Below are positions 34,362-41,835 of a stretch of 64,000 nt of DNA, piece by piece. The stretch is from the NCBI GenBank assembly GCA_015056085.1, contig SVHA01000001.1, positions 310,001 through 374,000 on the forward strand, in the 5' to 3' direction. The notes below the pieces were generated by a model. It saw only the letters and a program-made list of their open reading frames with translations, did no database searches and was not told the origin of the DNA. This DNA is from Clostridiales bacterium. Its GTDB lineage: Bacteria > Bacillota > Clostridia > Christensenellales > Aristaeellaceae. A program made the translations under genes and the position numbers. How positions within the stretch are numbered: position 1 is the stretch's first letter; each line of letters opens with the position of its first letter.

Positions 34362-35410
34362 AGCAGCGCACCTCCCAGCATCAGCAGAGCCGCAACCGCA
34401 GCCCCCAGCACCAGCGACCACAGAAGCAGTTTGCCCTTGTTCACAGGGAATCTGCCACACACGTTGCCCGTCTGGCCGTTGATCATGTAGTAATACGGCG
34501 TCTGATCCTTCTGCTGCTTCCCCGGCTGATAGGTCATCACCCAGGCAGGGAGCAGATACTGGCTGATCTTCGCCTCCTCGGGGACGAACTCCGTCCGCCC
34601 GGTAAGGCTGCTGAAGCCCGTGGAATCAGACATCATATCATGGACATGACTGCGGGCCTCTCCCAGCAGGTCGAAGTCCACAGCCTCTTTCGGGATGTCC
34701 CGGCGCTCGGCCAGGAAACCGCTGAGGTAGCCCGCCGCAAAGGGCTTGATTTCGTCCAGGCGATAGGGCGCCACGCCGTCGGAGAGTTTGCGGTTGGCGC
34801 TCTTGAGAGCATTTCGCATAAGGCTCCTGACGCTGACGTTGCCTTTCCGATGAACGTGATAGTAGCTGGTGGTGGTGATGATTTCCCGGGGAGTGGAGGT
34901 GGTCGTCACCCGCTGACCGGTGCCATCAAAGGTAGCCTCGCCGGCAAAGTCGCCGCACCAGTAGGGGTAATAAACGCCGGAGAAATCCTCCCGGCGGGCG
35001 GTCTGATAAAAGGCTTTGTCCACAAACCACTTTTTCTTCACATGGCTGCGGAAAGAGGCCTCTGCTTCGTCCTTGTCCAGCTGGAAGGGAATCACGCCGT
35101 CGGGACGGAATTCATCGTCCATCCGGTCCGCCAGCACCACAGGCTGATGGCAATAATAACACCTGGTGGCGGCAGTGGTTTCGCCGGTGACGATCTGGGC
35201 GCCGCACATCTGGCAGTTGTAGGTGCGCAGATGGGGCTCTTGAGCAGGTTCATCCTGCCGGGCCTGCTGCTCCAGTTTTTCAGAGAGTTCCACCAGCGTG
35301 GCTTCGTCGAAATCAGAGGAACAATGGGCGCACTTGAAGCGCTGGCCTTCAGGGTCGAAGGTCAGAAAGCCGCCGCAGGAAGGGCACTTGAAGGTAATCG
35401 TGGGAGGCAA
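34355..35410 (-). CDS. Zinc-ribbon protein with C-terminal membrane anchor
   Basis: 351-residue protein with two zinc ribbons: CPSCGGFLTF...CAHC (9-30) and CQMCGAQIV...CYYCHQP (66-89). The middle resembles proteins annotated as TFIIB-type zinc-ribbon in Firmicutes, and a C-terminal hydrophobic segment (LLLWSLVLGAAVAALLMLGGALLW) would anchor it. It starts at TTG 35410 with GGAGA upstream; no better start is in frame. Always paired with a TPM protein here by overlap; the two probably form one membrane complex of unknown job. Confidence 0.8.
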   Translation of the reverse strand: MPPTITFKCPSCGGFLTFDPEGQRFKCAHCSSDFDEATLVELSEKLEQQARQDEPAQEPHLRTYNCQMCGAQIVTGETTAATRCYYCHQPVVLADRMDDEFRPDGVIPFQLDKDEAEASFRSHVKKKWFVDKAFYQTARREDFSGVYYPYWCGDFAGEATFDGTGQRVTTTSTPREIITTTSYYHVHRKGNVSVRSLMRNALKSANRKLSDGVAPYRLDEIKPFAAGYLSGFLAERRDIPKEAVDFDLLGEARSHVHDMMSDSTGFSSLTGRTEFVPEEAKISQYLLPAWVMTYQPGKQQKDQTPYYYMINGQTGNVCGRFPVNKGKLLLWSLVLGAAVAALLMLGGALLW

Positions 35411-35452
35411 GGCATCTTCTCTCCTTTCAGGGGGAATCAGAAAACAAATTCG

Positions 35453-35941
35453 TCAGGAATTCAGCGGGCGGCGCTTTGCCGTCAGTTCCGGCACGGTGAT
35501 TTTCACCACCGCCACCACGCTGACCAGTTTTTCGGTGAAGGTAAAGTCCTTGCCCGTCTGGGTTTTCATCAGGATAGTGAGCGCCTGCATCTTATCTTCG
35601 GGATTTGTGACAATCTCCGCCGTGCCCTCCCCCATCACCGAGGAATAGGAAAGCCCGTAAGTGCAGGGGTGCTCCCCTTCAAAGGGAATCAGGTCGGTGT
35701 CAATTTCCACAAACACGTTGGGATTTTTGCTGATGACGTCCAGCTTGCGGCCCCGCAGGGCGCCGTGGACATACAGCGTCAGGCAGCCGTCCTCCAGCAC
35801 ATAGCCGTAGTTCATGGGCACGACGTAGGGCCTGTCGCCGTCGATCATCCCTACATGGACGATCTTGCCCCTGTCCAGAATGCCCCTGATCTCATTCAGG
35901 TCCGTCACTTCCCGCTCCCGGCGGGTGATACCGCTCTTCAT
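35453..35941 (-). CDS. Pyridoxamine 5'-phosphate oxidase-like flavin-binding protein
   Basis: Split-barrel flavin reductase/PNPOx-like protein of 162 residues, near NimA-type proteins. The N-terminus [22 protein letters not shown] and [19 protein letters not shown] are diagnostic. It could bind FMN or heme and act on nitro compounds or as stress protein; the substrate is unknown. ATG 35941 with GAGG 8 bases upstream. First gene of the operon with the zinc-ribbon and TPM genes. Confidence 0.88.
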   Translation of the reverse strand: MKSGITRREREVTDLNEIRGILDRGKIVHVGMIDGDRPYVVPMNYGYVLEDGCLTLYVHGALRGRKLDVISKNPNVFVEIDTDLIPFEGEHPCTYGLSYSSVMGEGTAEIVTNPEDKMQALTILMKTQTGKDFTFTEKLVSVVAVVKITVPELTAKRRPLNS

Positions 35942-35976
35942 GGCTGCCACCTCGTCATCTTATGCTTGATACTGTC

Positions 35977-36005
35977 ATTATACCATGCCCGGAGCGCAAA
36001 CACAA
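35977..36005 (-). promoter_or_regulatory. Promoter of the flavin protein/zinc-ribbon/TPM operon
   Basis: TTGTGT (36000-36005), 17-base spacer, TATAAT (35977-35982). Between here and icd lies a GCCGCACC/GGTGCGGC hairpin (about 36011-36034) with only four T after it; its role is unclear. Confidence 0.7.
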
Positions 36006-36160
36006 GCAAAGCCGCACCGGAATGCGGTGCGGCCTGCTTTTGGGGGCGTCAGGCGGCGTAATACTGCGCCCGAGCGTTCCACAGTTCATTGGATTCATGT
36101 GTCAAGGCATCTCATCTGTCAAGGGATGGCAGGTTTTTTGTTCTTCCTGTGTTCACACCC

Positions 36161-36189
36161 TTGCGCTTACAGTTTTTCCGGGATACAAT
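36161..36189 (+). promoter_or_regulatory. icd promoter
   Basis: TTGCGC (36161-36166), 17-base spacer, TACAAT (36184-36189), 40 bases before the start. Confidence 0.75.
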
Positions 36190-36228
36190 CGATGTGTATC
36201 AATCTGCATTGCAGAAAAGGAGTGCCCC

Positions 36229-37425
36229 ATGGAAAAAATCAAGATGACAACGCCGCTGGTGGAAATGGACGGCGACGAGATGACCCGCATCCTGTGGGCG
36301 GACATCAAGAAGCTGCTCATTGAACCCTTTGTGGACCTGAAAACGGAATATTATGACCTGGGCCTGCCCCACCGGGACGAAACCAACGACCAGGTGACCA
36401 TCGACAGCGCCAACGCCGCCAAAAAGTACGGCGTAGCCGTCAAGTGCGCCACCATCACCCCCAATGCCCAGCGCATGACGGAATACAACCTCCATCAGAT
36501 GTGGAAGAGCCCCAACGGCACCATCCGTGCCATGCTGGACGGCACGGTATTCAGGGCGCCCATTCTCGTCAGCGGCATCAAGCCCACCGTCCGCACCTGG
36601 AAAAAGCCCATCACCATTGCCCGCCACGCCTATGGCGACGTCTACCGCAATGTGGAAATGAAGGTGCCCGGCACCGGCAAGGCGGAACTGGTATTCACCG
36701 CTGCAGACGGCACGGAAACGAGGCAGACCGTCTTCACCTTTGAAGGCCCCGGCATCCTGCAGGGCGTGCATAATCTGGACGCCTCCATTGAATCCTTCGC
36801 CCACGCCTGCTTCCAGTACGCCCTGAACGTGAAGCAGGACCTGTGGTTTTCCACCAAGGATACCATCAGCAAGACCTACGATCATACCTTCAAGGATATT
36901 TTTCAGGAGATCTACGAAAAGCACTATCAGGAGGCCTTTCAGGCAGCCAATCTGACCTACTTCTACACGCTGATCGACGACGCCGTGGCCCGTGTGGTGC
37001 GCTCGGAGGGCGGATTCATCTGGGCGTGCAAGAACTACGACGGCGACGTGATGAGCGACATGGTGGCCACCGCCTTCGGGTCTCTGGCCATGATGACCAG
37101 CGTGCTGGTGTCCCCCGACGGCAAGTTTGAATACGAAGCCGCCCATGGCACCGTGACCCGCCATTACTACCGTTACCTGAAGGGCGAGGAAACCTCCACC
37201 AACCCGGTGGCGACCATCTTCGCCTGGACGGGTGCGCTGCGCAAGCGGGGCGAGCTGGATAGCCTCCCCGACCTGATGGCCTTTGCCGACAAGCTGGAAA
37301 AGGCAACGCTGGACACCATCGAATCCGGCGTAATGACCAAGGATCTGGCGCTGATGTGGGACGGTCCCTGTCAGGCGGTCAACTCCCGTGAATTCCTGAC
37401 CGCTATTGCGGAAAAGATGGTATAA
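36229..37425 (+). CDS. icd: NADP-dependent isocitrate dehydrogenase (type II)
   Basis: Oxidative decarboxylation of isocitrate to 2-oxoglutarate, supplying glutamate precursor and NADPH. 398 residues, of the eukaryote-like homodimeric subfamily [69 protein letters not shown] (metal ligands), and [27 protein letters not shown] (coenzyme loop). AAAAGGAG precedes ATG 36229. No aconitase or citrate synthase gene is in the window. Confidence 0.97.
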   Translation: MEKIKMTTPLVEMDGDEMTRILWADIKKLLIEPFVDLKTEYYDLGLPHRDETNDQVTIDSANAAKKYGVAVKCATITPNAQRMTEYNLHQMWKSPNGTIRAMLDGTVFRAPILVSGIKPTVRTWKKPITIARHAYGDVYRNVEMKVPGTGKAELVFTAADGTETRQTVFTFEGPGILQGVHNLDASIESFAHACFQYALNVKQDLWFSTKDTISKTYDHTFKDIFQEIYEKHYQEAFQAANLTYFYTLIDDAVARVVRSEGGFIWACKNYDGDVMSDMVATAFGSLAMMTSVLVSPDGKFEYEAAHGTVTRHYYRYLKGEETSTNPVATIFAWTGALRKRGELDSLPDLMAFADKLEKATLDTIESGVMTKDLALMWDGPCQAVNSREFLTAIAEKMV

Positions 37426-37526
37426 GCCGGTGAAATTCCCTTTTCCGGCAGGAATCCGCCTAAGCAAGGGCGAATACCTTTGAAGCGCTCCGGCGCAATC
37501 ATGACACCATCAAGGAGGATCATCCC

Positions 37527-37823
37527 ATGACGGATATCAACAACATGGAAGAGTTTGACACCACCATCACCCTGACCGACGACGACGGCAACGAGGTCAC
37601 CTTTGACATCGCCGACTATGTGGAAGTGGACGGCAAGGAGTATGTGGTGCTGGTGCCCCAGGATGAGGACGACGACGAAGTGCTGATCCTGCGTGTGGAA
37701 GACGGCGAGACCGAAGACGAAGAACTGTTCGTGGGCGAAGACGACGAAGAAGTGCTGGAAAAGGTGTTCCAGATCTTCAAGCAGCGCTTCGAGGACGAAT
37801 ACGAGTTCACCGACGCGGAATAA
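37527..37823 (+). CDS. DUF1292 family acidic protein
   Basis: 98-residue, strongly acidic protein of the DUF1292 (YrzB-like) family: ITLTDDDGNEVTFDIADYVEVDGKEYVVLVP followed by an Asp/Glu-rich C-terminal half. Function unknown; in many Firmicutes it sits near ruvX/alaS, not here. AAGGAGG 9 bases before the ATG. Confidence 0.92.
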   Translation: MTDINNMEEFDTTITLTDDDGNEVTFDIADYVEVDGKEYVVLVPQDEDDDEVLILRVEDGETEDEELFVGEDDEEVLEKVFQIFKQRFEDEYEFTDAE

Positions 37824-37841
37824 TCTCCCCTGCCCCAACAC

Positions 37842-37892
37842 AAAAAGACCCGCAGACAGATGCTTTTCGGAGCCTGTCAGCAGGTCTTTTTT
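37842..37892. terminator. Bidirectional terminator between DUF1292 and the ABC operon
   Basis: AAAAAGACC/GGTCTTTTTT outer stem with an inner GCaGACAG/CTGTCaGC stem. A-run and T-run on both sides serve both convergent genes. Confidence 0.88.
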
Positions 37893-37913
37893 GTTGTTCA
37901 TTTTGATGTTGCG

Positions 37914-38486
37914 TCACTGCCCCAGCGGAAAGCGCAGCACCTCGCATCCCAGTTTTTCCGCCTGGGTGACGTCATGGGTGACAAGGATGAGCAGCCTGTC
38001 ACCGATGTTTTTCCTGATCAGTTCCAGCATCTTGTTCGCTGTATCCTCGTCCAGTTCCCGCAGGGGCTCATCCAGCACCAGCACGTCGCTGGGATGCTTC
38101 AATGCCCGCAGCAGGGACACCCGACGGCGCATTCCGCCGGAAAGTTCATCGGGATACAGGCCGGCAATGTCGTGGAGGCCAATGTCCCGCAAGCCTTGCG
38201 GGATGTCCTTCTCCGGCATGGTGAGGGCGAGGTTTTCTTCCACCGTATACCAGGGCAGCAGGCGGTCCTCCTGAAAATGACAGGCAAACCGCAGGCCGGG
38301 AGACCGCTGGATAGCGCCGATGTCGGGGGTATCCAGGCCGCAGATCAACCGCAGAAGCGTGGTTTTTCCGCAGCCGGATGGCCCGAAAAAGCACACAGCA
38401 CCGCTGTCGGGAAGAGTCAGGGAAAGATGGCTGATAACCTGGCGCTCTTCAAAGCGTTTGGAGACATTTTCAAGCGTGACGGACAC
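37914..38486 (-). CDS. ABC transporter ATP-binding protein (SsuB/TauB type, compact)
   Basis: Nucleotide-binding subunit of 190 residues, shorter than the usual 240 or so. All catalytic motifs are present: Walker A GPSGCGKTT, Q-loop FQEDRLLPW, signature LSGGMRRR, Walker B VLVLDEP, H-loop VTHD. What is missing is the C-terminal extension. GTG 38486 has AAGGAGG upstream and overlaps the permease stop by 17 bases. Last gene of the TM1266-ABC operon. Confidence 0.92.
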   Translation of the reverse strand: MSVTLENVSKRFEERQVISHLSLTLPDSGAVCFFGPSGCGKTTLLRLICGLDTPDIGAIQRSPGLRFACHFQEDRLLPWYTVEENLALTMPEKDIPQGLRDIGLHDIAGLYPDELSGGMRRRVSLLRALKHPSDVLVLDEPLRELDEDTANKMLELIRKNIGDRLLILVTHDVTQAEKLGCEVLRFPLGQ

Positions 38487-39234
38487 GGCGCAGCCTCCTT
38501 TCCTTCAAGCCCCGGAACAAGCGTCGGAGCAGCCATTCCAGCGCAGTGCTCAGGAGAATCACCACGATGGTCCAGGCCAGCAGGACGTCGTTTTCCAGAT
38601 AGATCTTGGCGTTGTACAACTGGGTGCCGATGGCGTTTTTGGGCGTACCGATGACTTCAGCGGCGATGGTCGCTTTGAAGCACAGGCCCACGCAGGCCTC
38701 GCTGGCGGCGATGAGATTGGGCATCACCGAAGGCCAGTACACATGGCGCCACGTTTTGAGATGGGAAAAGCGGAACATCTTAGCCATTTCCAACAGATTT
38801 CTGTCGGTGGAGGCGATTCCCTCACGGACATTGGCAAACACCACCGGGAGAACCATCAGCATACCCGCCAGAATGGGTACGTTGCCGGAGGACAGCCACA
38901 CCAGCGCCAGAATGATAAAGGAGGCCACGGGCGTGGAGCGGATGACCCGCATGGCGGGGCGGATGATTTCATCCACCAGCGAGGACAGATGGCATACAAC
39001 CGCCAGCACGCAGCCCAGCGCCACGCCCAGCAGGTACGCAAGCCCTGTGCGCAGGAGAGTCATCCCCACCGTGTTCCAGAAAGCCGCTTCTCCCACAAAG
39101 ACGAATCGCTCCGCCACGCTCACCGGGGAAGCCAGCAGCACGTCGTGGTCCACCAGATGATAGCACACGACCCACACCCCCAGCCAGAAGGCCAGGGGCA
39201 CGAGCCGCCGCAGAAACCGTTTCACCTGTTTCAT
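38470..39234 (-). CDS. ABC transporter permease (SsuC/TauC type)
   Basis: Binding-protein-dependent inner membrane permease of 254 residues with about six membrane segments and the EAA-like loop EACVGLCFKATIAAEVIGTPKNAIG. Related to permeases for sulfonates, nitrate/bicarbonate and thiamine precursors. 26 bases after the substrate-binding gene. Confidence 0.92.
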   Translation of the reverse strand: MKQVKRFLRRLVPLAFWLGVWVVCYHLVDHDVLLASPVSVAERFVFVGEAAFWNTVGMTLLRTGLAYLLGVALGCVLAVVCHLSSLVDEIIRPAMRVIRSTPVASFIILALVWLSSGNVPILAGMLMVLPVVFANVREGIASTDRNLLEMAKMFRFSHLKTWRHVYWPSVMPNLIAASEACVGLCFKATIAAEVIGTPKNAIGTQLYNAKIYLENDVLLAWTIVVILLSTALEWLLRRLFRGLKERRLRRVRHA

Positions 39235-39260
39235 CAGTGTTGATTCTCCATCAGCAGGGA

Positions 39261-40232
39261 TTATTCAGCAGGCAGGAAGTAGAAGTCGTCGGCAGGCAGC
39301 GTGCCGCCCACGGACTTGGGATTGGCCTCAAACAGCACATCGAAGAAGGGAGCGATCATGGTCTTCATTTCCTCGCCTGCGATATACACGATGTGGCAGT
39401 TGGGGATGGCCTTCTGGGCCACGGCGGCCTTGGGGATGATCTCCTGCTCCTGCACCATCTGGGCAGCAGCGGGCACATCCTCGTTGACGAAAGTAACGGA
39501 GGCTTCATAGGCCGCCAGGAACGCCTGCAGCTCGGCGGGATGCTCCTGGGCCCAGTCCTTGCGGACGATCAGGCAACCCATGGCCATGGTGGCGCCTTCC
39601 TTACCGTCAGCGGCAGCAGCGGCGTTGTAGAGTTCCGTCACGTCCAGGGCCAGCTGGAATTCGGGATTCTGATTCAGCACGCTGGTGACATGGGGCTCGG
39701 GCAGCAGCACGATGTCCACCTGATTGGCAGCGGCCAGCGTGGCCAGTTCGGCGTGCTCGGCCTTGTATTCCACCGTCACCTGATCGGTCAGGCCATTGGC
39801 CTTGAGGATGTAATTGATAGCATATTCCGGCGTGGAGCCCTGACCGGTAGCATAGAGGGTCTTGCCCGCCAGGTCTTCAACAGCCTTGATTTCGCCAGTC
39901 CTGTCCAGAATGTGCAGCACACCCAGTGTGTTCAGCGCCACCAGCTGCACGTTGCCCTTGGTCTTGTTATACAGGGTGGCAGCGAGGTTGGTGGGCACAG
40001 CGGCGATATCCGCATTGCCGGAAACGATGGCGGAAACCACCTCGTCGGGGGCGCCCACGAGGGTGAAGTCATAGGTGCCGTCGTTGTCGTTCATCACCTT
40101 CACCATGCCGATGCCCGTGGGGCCCTTGAGGGCATACACACGGATGGGCGCAGCGTTTTCCTGGGCCAGGGCGCTGACAGCGCCCAGCACCAGCATCATC
40201 ACAGAGAGAACCATTGCGAGTAACTTTTTCAT
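39261..40232 (-). CDS. ABC transporter substrate-binding protein (NMT1/SsuA-like)
   Basis: Periplasmic-type binding protein of 323 residues with a signal peptide (MKKLLAMVLSVMMLVLGAVSALA) but no lipobox Cys, which is odd for a Gram-positive, where such proteins are normally lipid anchored. The fold matches NMT1/THI5-like and SsuA proteins: APDEVVSAIVSGNADIAAVP, LAGKTLYATGQGSTPEY, DIVLLPEPHVTSVL. Ligand unknown. In operon after the TM1266-family gene. Confidence 0.9.
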   Translation of the reverse strand: MKKLLAMVLSVMMLVLGAVSALAQENAAPIRVYALKGPTGIGMVKVMNDNDGTYDFTLVGAPDEVVSAIVSGNADIAAVPTNLAATLYNKTKGNVQLVALNTLGVLHILDRTGEIKAVEDLAGKTLYATGQGSTPEYAINYILKANGLTDQVTVEYKAEHAELATLAAANQVDIVLLPEPHVTSVLNQNPEFQLALDVTELYNAAAAADGKEGATMAMGCLIVRKDWAQEHPAELQAFLAAYEASVTFVNEDVPAAAQMVQEQEIIPKAAVAQKAIPNCHIVYIAGEEMKTMIAPFFDVLFEANPKSVGGTLPADDFYFLPAE

Positions 40233-40274
40233 GTTGATTGACCACCTTTCAATAATGTGTTCTGATGTTCCACA

Positions 40275-40544
40275 TCAGCCGTTTTGGGGGGATTTGCCCG
40301 ATTTCGTCATGGCGGATTTGACCGTCACGCCGGGAATGTTGCCCAGTTTGCCGGTCATGGCGCCCACACGGTCGTTGGTGCCTTCCACCACCAGACCGAT
40401 CACAGCACGCTGCTGCTCCTGGTCGGGAATGCCGATGCGGCCCCTGATCATATCGCCGTACTGGGACAGGATGGCATTGACCTCCCCTGCCTTTTGGCGC
40501 TGATCCACCACGATGCCCACAAACCCCAGACGAAGTTCTTCCAT
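40275..40544 (-). CDS. TM1266 family iron-only hydrogenase system putative regulator
   Basis: 89-residue ACT/NikR-C-like domain protein. LGFVGIVVDQRQKAGEVNAILSQYG, GRIGIPDQ and GALTGKLGNIPGVTVKSA-like end (GAMTGKLGNIPGVTVKSAMTK) match the TM1266 family, named for its place near [FeFe]-hydrogenase maturation genes hydE/F/G. No such genes are here; instead it heads an ABC transporter operon. ATG 40544 has GGAGG 8 bases upstream. It may bind a small ligand or metal. Confidence 0.9.
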   Translation of the reverse strand: MEELRLGFVGIVVDQRQKAGEVNAILSQYGDMIRGRIGIPDQEQQRAVIGLVVEGTNDRVGAMTGKLGNIPGVTVKSAMTKSGKSPQNG

Positions 40545-40738
40545 GGCTTAAACCTCCACAAAAAAATCAGGCGACTCTCGGATATAGCCGAAAATCGCCA
40601 CACAAAACACGCTATGTCCCCCTCTCCGTCCTGAACCTTGGAGTCGCCGCAGCGCCCCCTGAGCCCTCAACAGAAAGAAGCATCATAGCCGTCCTGCCTC
40701 GCCCGCGCGTCGCCGCTGAGGTCCGGGGGAATCCGGCT
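40545..40738 (-). promoter_or_regulatory. Unidentified attenuator leader RNA of the TM1266-ABC operon
   Basis: About 190 bases of leader. It ends in a strong terminator, 12-bp stem GGCGATTTTCGG/CCGAGAGTCGCC, CTATAT loop, then TGA and seven T (40560-40599), placed right before the ribosome site. Upstream is GC-rich and structured: GGTAGCC/GGCTAT near the 5' end, GCTATG pairing with CATAGC across the middle, and GCGGCGAC twice. The plan is that of a transcription-attenuating riboswitch. It does not match the TPP, Moco, SAM, guanidine or T-box patterns I know. Confidence 0.75.
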
Positions 40739-40744
40739 ACCGTT

Positions 40745-40773
40745 ATTATACCCCACTTTTTCTCATTTGAAAA
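40745..40773 (-). promoter_or_regulatory. Promoter of the TM1266-ABC operon
   Basis: TTTTCA (40768-40773), 17-base spacer, TATAAT (40745-40750). Divergent from the pseudouridine synthase promoter. Confidence 0.75.
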
Positions 40774-40816
40774 CCCTTTTTGACAACTCTTTGACAATTT
40801 TCTTTCCCCATGATGA

Positions 40817-40845
40817 TTGCAATCCGCCCCGCAATGGGCTATACT
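40817..40845 (+). promoter_or_regulatory. Pseudouridine synthase promoter
   Basis: TTGCAA (40817-40822), 17-base spacer, TATACT (40840-40845). Confidence 0.85.
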
Positions 40846-40880
40846 CAAGAAAACGAATGGGCAAGAAAGGAGGGATACAG

Positions 40881-41768
40881 GTGGAGCATATCGTGACGGC
40901 ACAGGAAGACGGCAAAAAACTGCGGGACATTCTCCGGCGCTCCATGGGCGTGAGTTATTCAGCGATGAAATCCGCCAAGTGGGATAACCGCATCCTGCTG
41001 GACGGCATACCTGCCACGGTGGACACACCGGTACGTCCGGGGCAGACCGTCACCATGGTGCTGGCGGAAAATGCGCCTGTGTATTCCCTCCAGCCCTATC
41101 CCCTGCCCCTTCGCATCGTATATGAGGATGCAGATTTCTTCATCATCGACAAGCCTGCGCCGCTGGCGAGCCAGTCCAGCGCCATGCACCCGGATGATTC
41201 CCTTGAAAACGCCCTGTTTGCCCACCTGGGCTGCCCTCACAAATTCATCTACCGCCCGGTGAACCGGCTGGACAAGGGCACTTCCGGGCTGATGGCGGTG
41301 GCCCGCAATCCCCACGCCCAGCACCGGCTGCAGCAGTGCCTGCACACGCCCGATTTTGTGCGGGAATACCTCGCCGTGGTGGACGACACGCCGCCTGAAG
41401 AGATGGGCGTTATCGACGCCCCCATCGCCAAGGAGAATGCCGCCAGCATCCGCCGGGTGATTTCTCCGGAAGGCAAACCCTCCCGGACGCACTATCAGGT
41501 GCTTCACACCAATGGCGCCCGCGCCCTTGTGCGGCTGCGGCTGGACACCGGGCGCACCCATCAAATCAGAGTGCACATGGCGCACCTGGGATGCCCGGTG
41601 ACGGGGGATTTCCTCTACGGGCGGGAAACGCCCCTTCTGCCGGGGCGGTTTGCATTACATTCTGCAAAAATCGACATGATTCATCCCCTCACCGGGAAAC
41701 ACTTGATGCTGGAAAGCCCCCTGCCGGAGGAACTGGTAAGGCTGATGGAAGCGCCCCTGCAGGGTTGA
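40881..41768 (+). CDS. RluA/RluD family pseudouridine synthase
   Basis: rRNA or tRNA pseudouridine synthase of 295 residues. An S4-like N-terminus (DGKKLRDILRRSMGVSYSAMKSAKWDNRILLDG), then VNRLDKGTSGLMAVARN with the catalytic Asp (NRLD), and RTHQIRVHMAHLGCPVTGDFLYG. The exact RNA target cannot be told from sequence. GTG 40881 with AAGGAGG 7 bases upstream is clearly the start although the frame is open earlier. Confidence 0.93.
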   Translation: MEHIVTAQEDGKKLRDILRRSMGVSYSAMKSAKWDNRILLDGIPATVDTPVRPGQTVTMVLAENAPVYSLQPYPLPLRIVYEDADFFIIDKPAPLASQSSAMHPDDSLENALFAHLGCPHKFIYRPVNRLDKGTSGLMAVARNPHAQHRLQQCLHTPDFVREYLAVVDDTPPEEMGVIDAPIAKENAASIRRVISPEGKPSRTHYQVLHTNGARALVRLRLDTGRTHQIRVHMAHLGCPVTGDFLYGRETPLLPGRFALHSAKIDMIHPLTGKHLMLESPLPEELVRLMEAPLQG

Positions 41769-41793
41769 ACGGCAGGAGCATCCATGGTACAAT
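41765..41793 (+). promoter_or_regulatory. topB promoter
   Basis: TTGAAC (41765-41770, overlapping the preceding stop codon), 17-base spacer, TACAAT (41788-41793). Confidence 0.75.
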
Positions 41794-41835
41794 GGGCACA
41801 GAGAAATGCACTGATATACGCAAGGAGGTACGACC

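Noticed and set aside
40545-40738. TPP riboswitch
   Set aside because: Tempting because NMT1-type transporters carry thiamine precursors, but the CTGAGA and CCTTTGAACCTGA motifs are absent.
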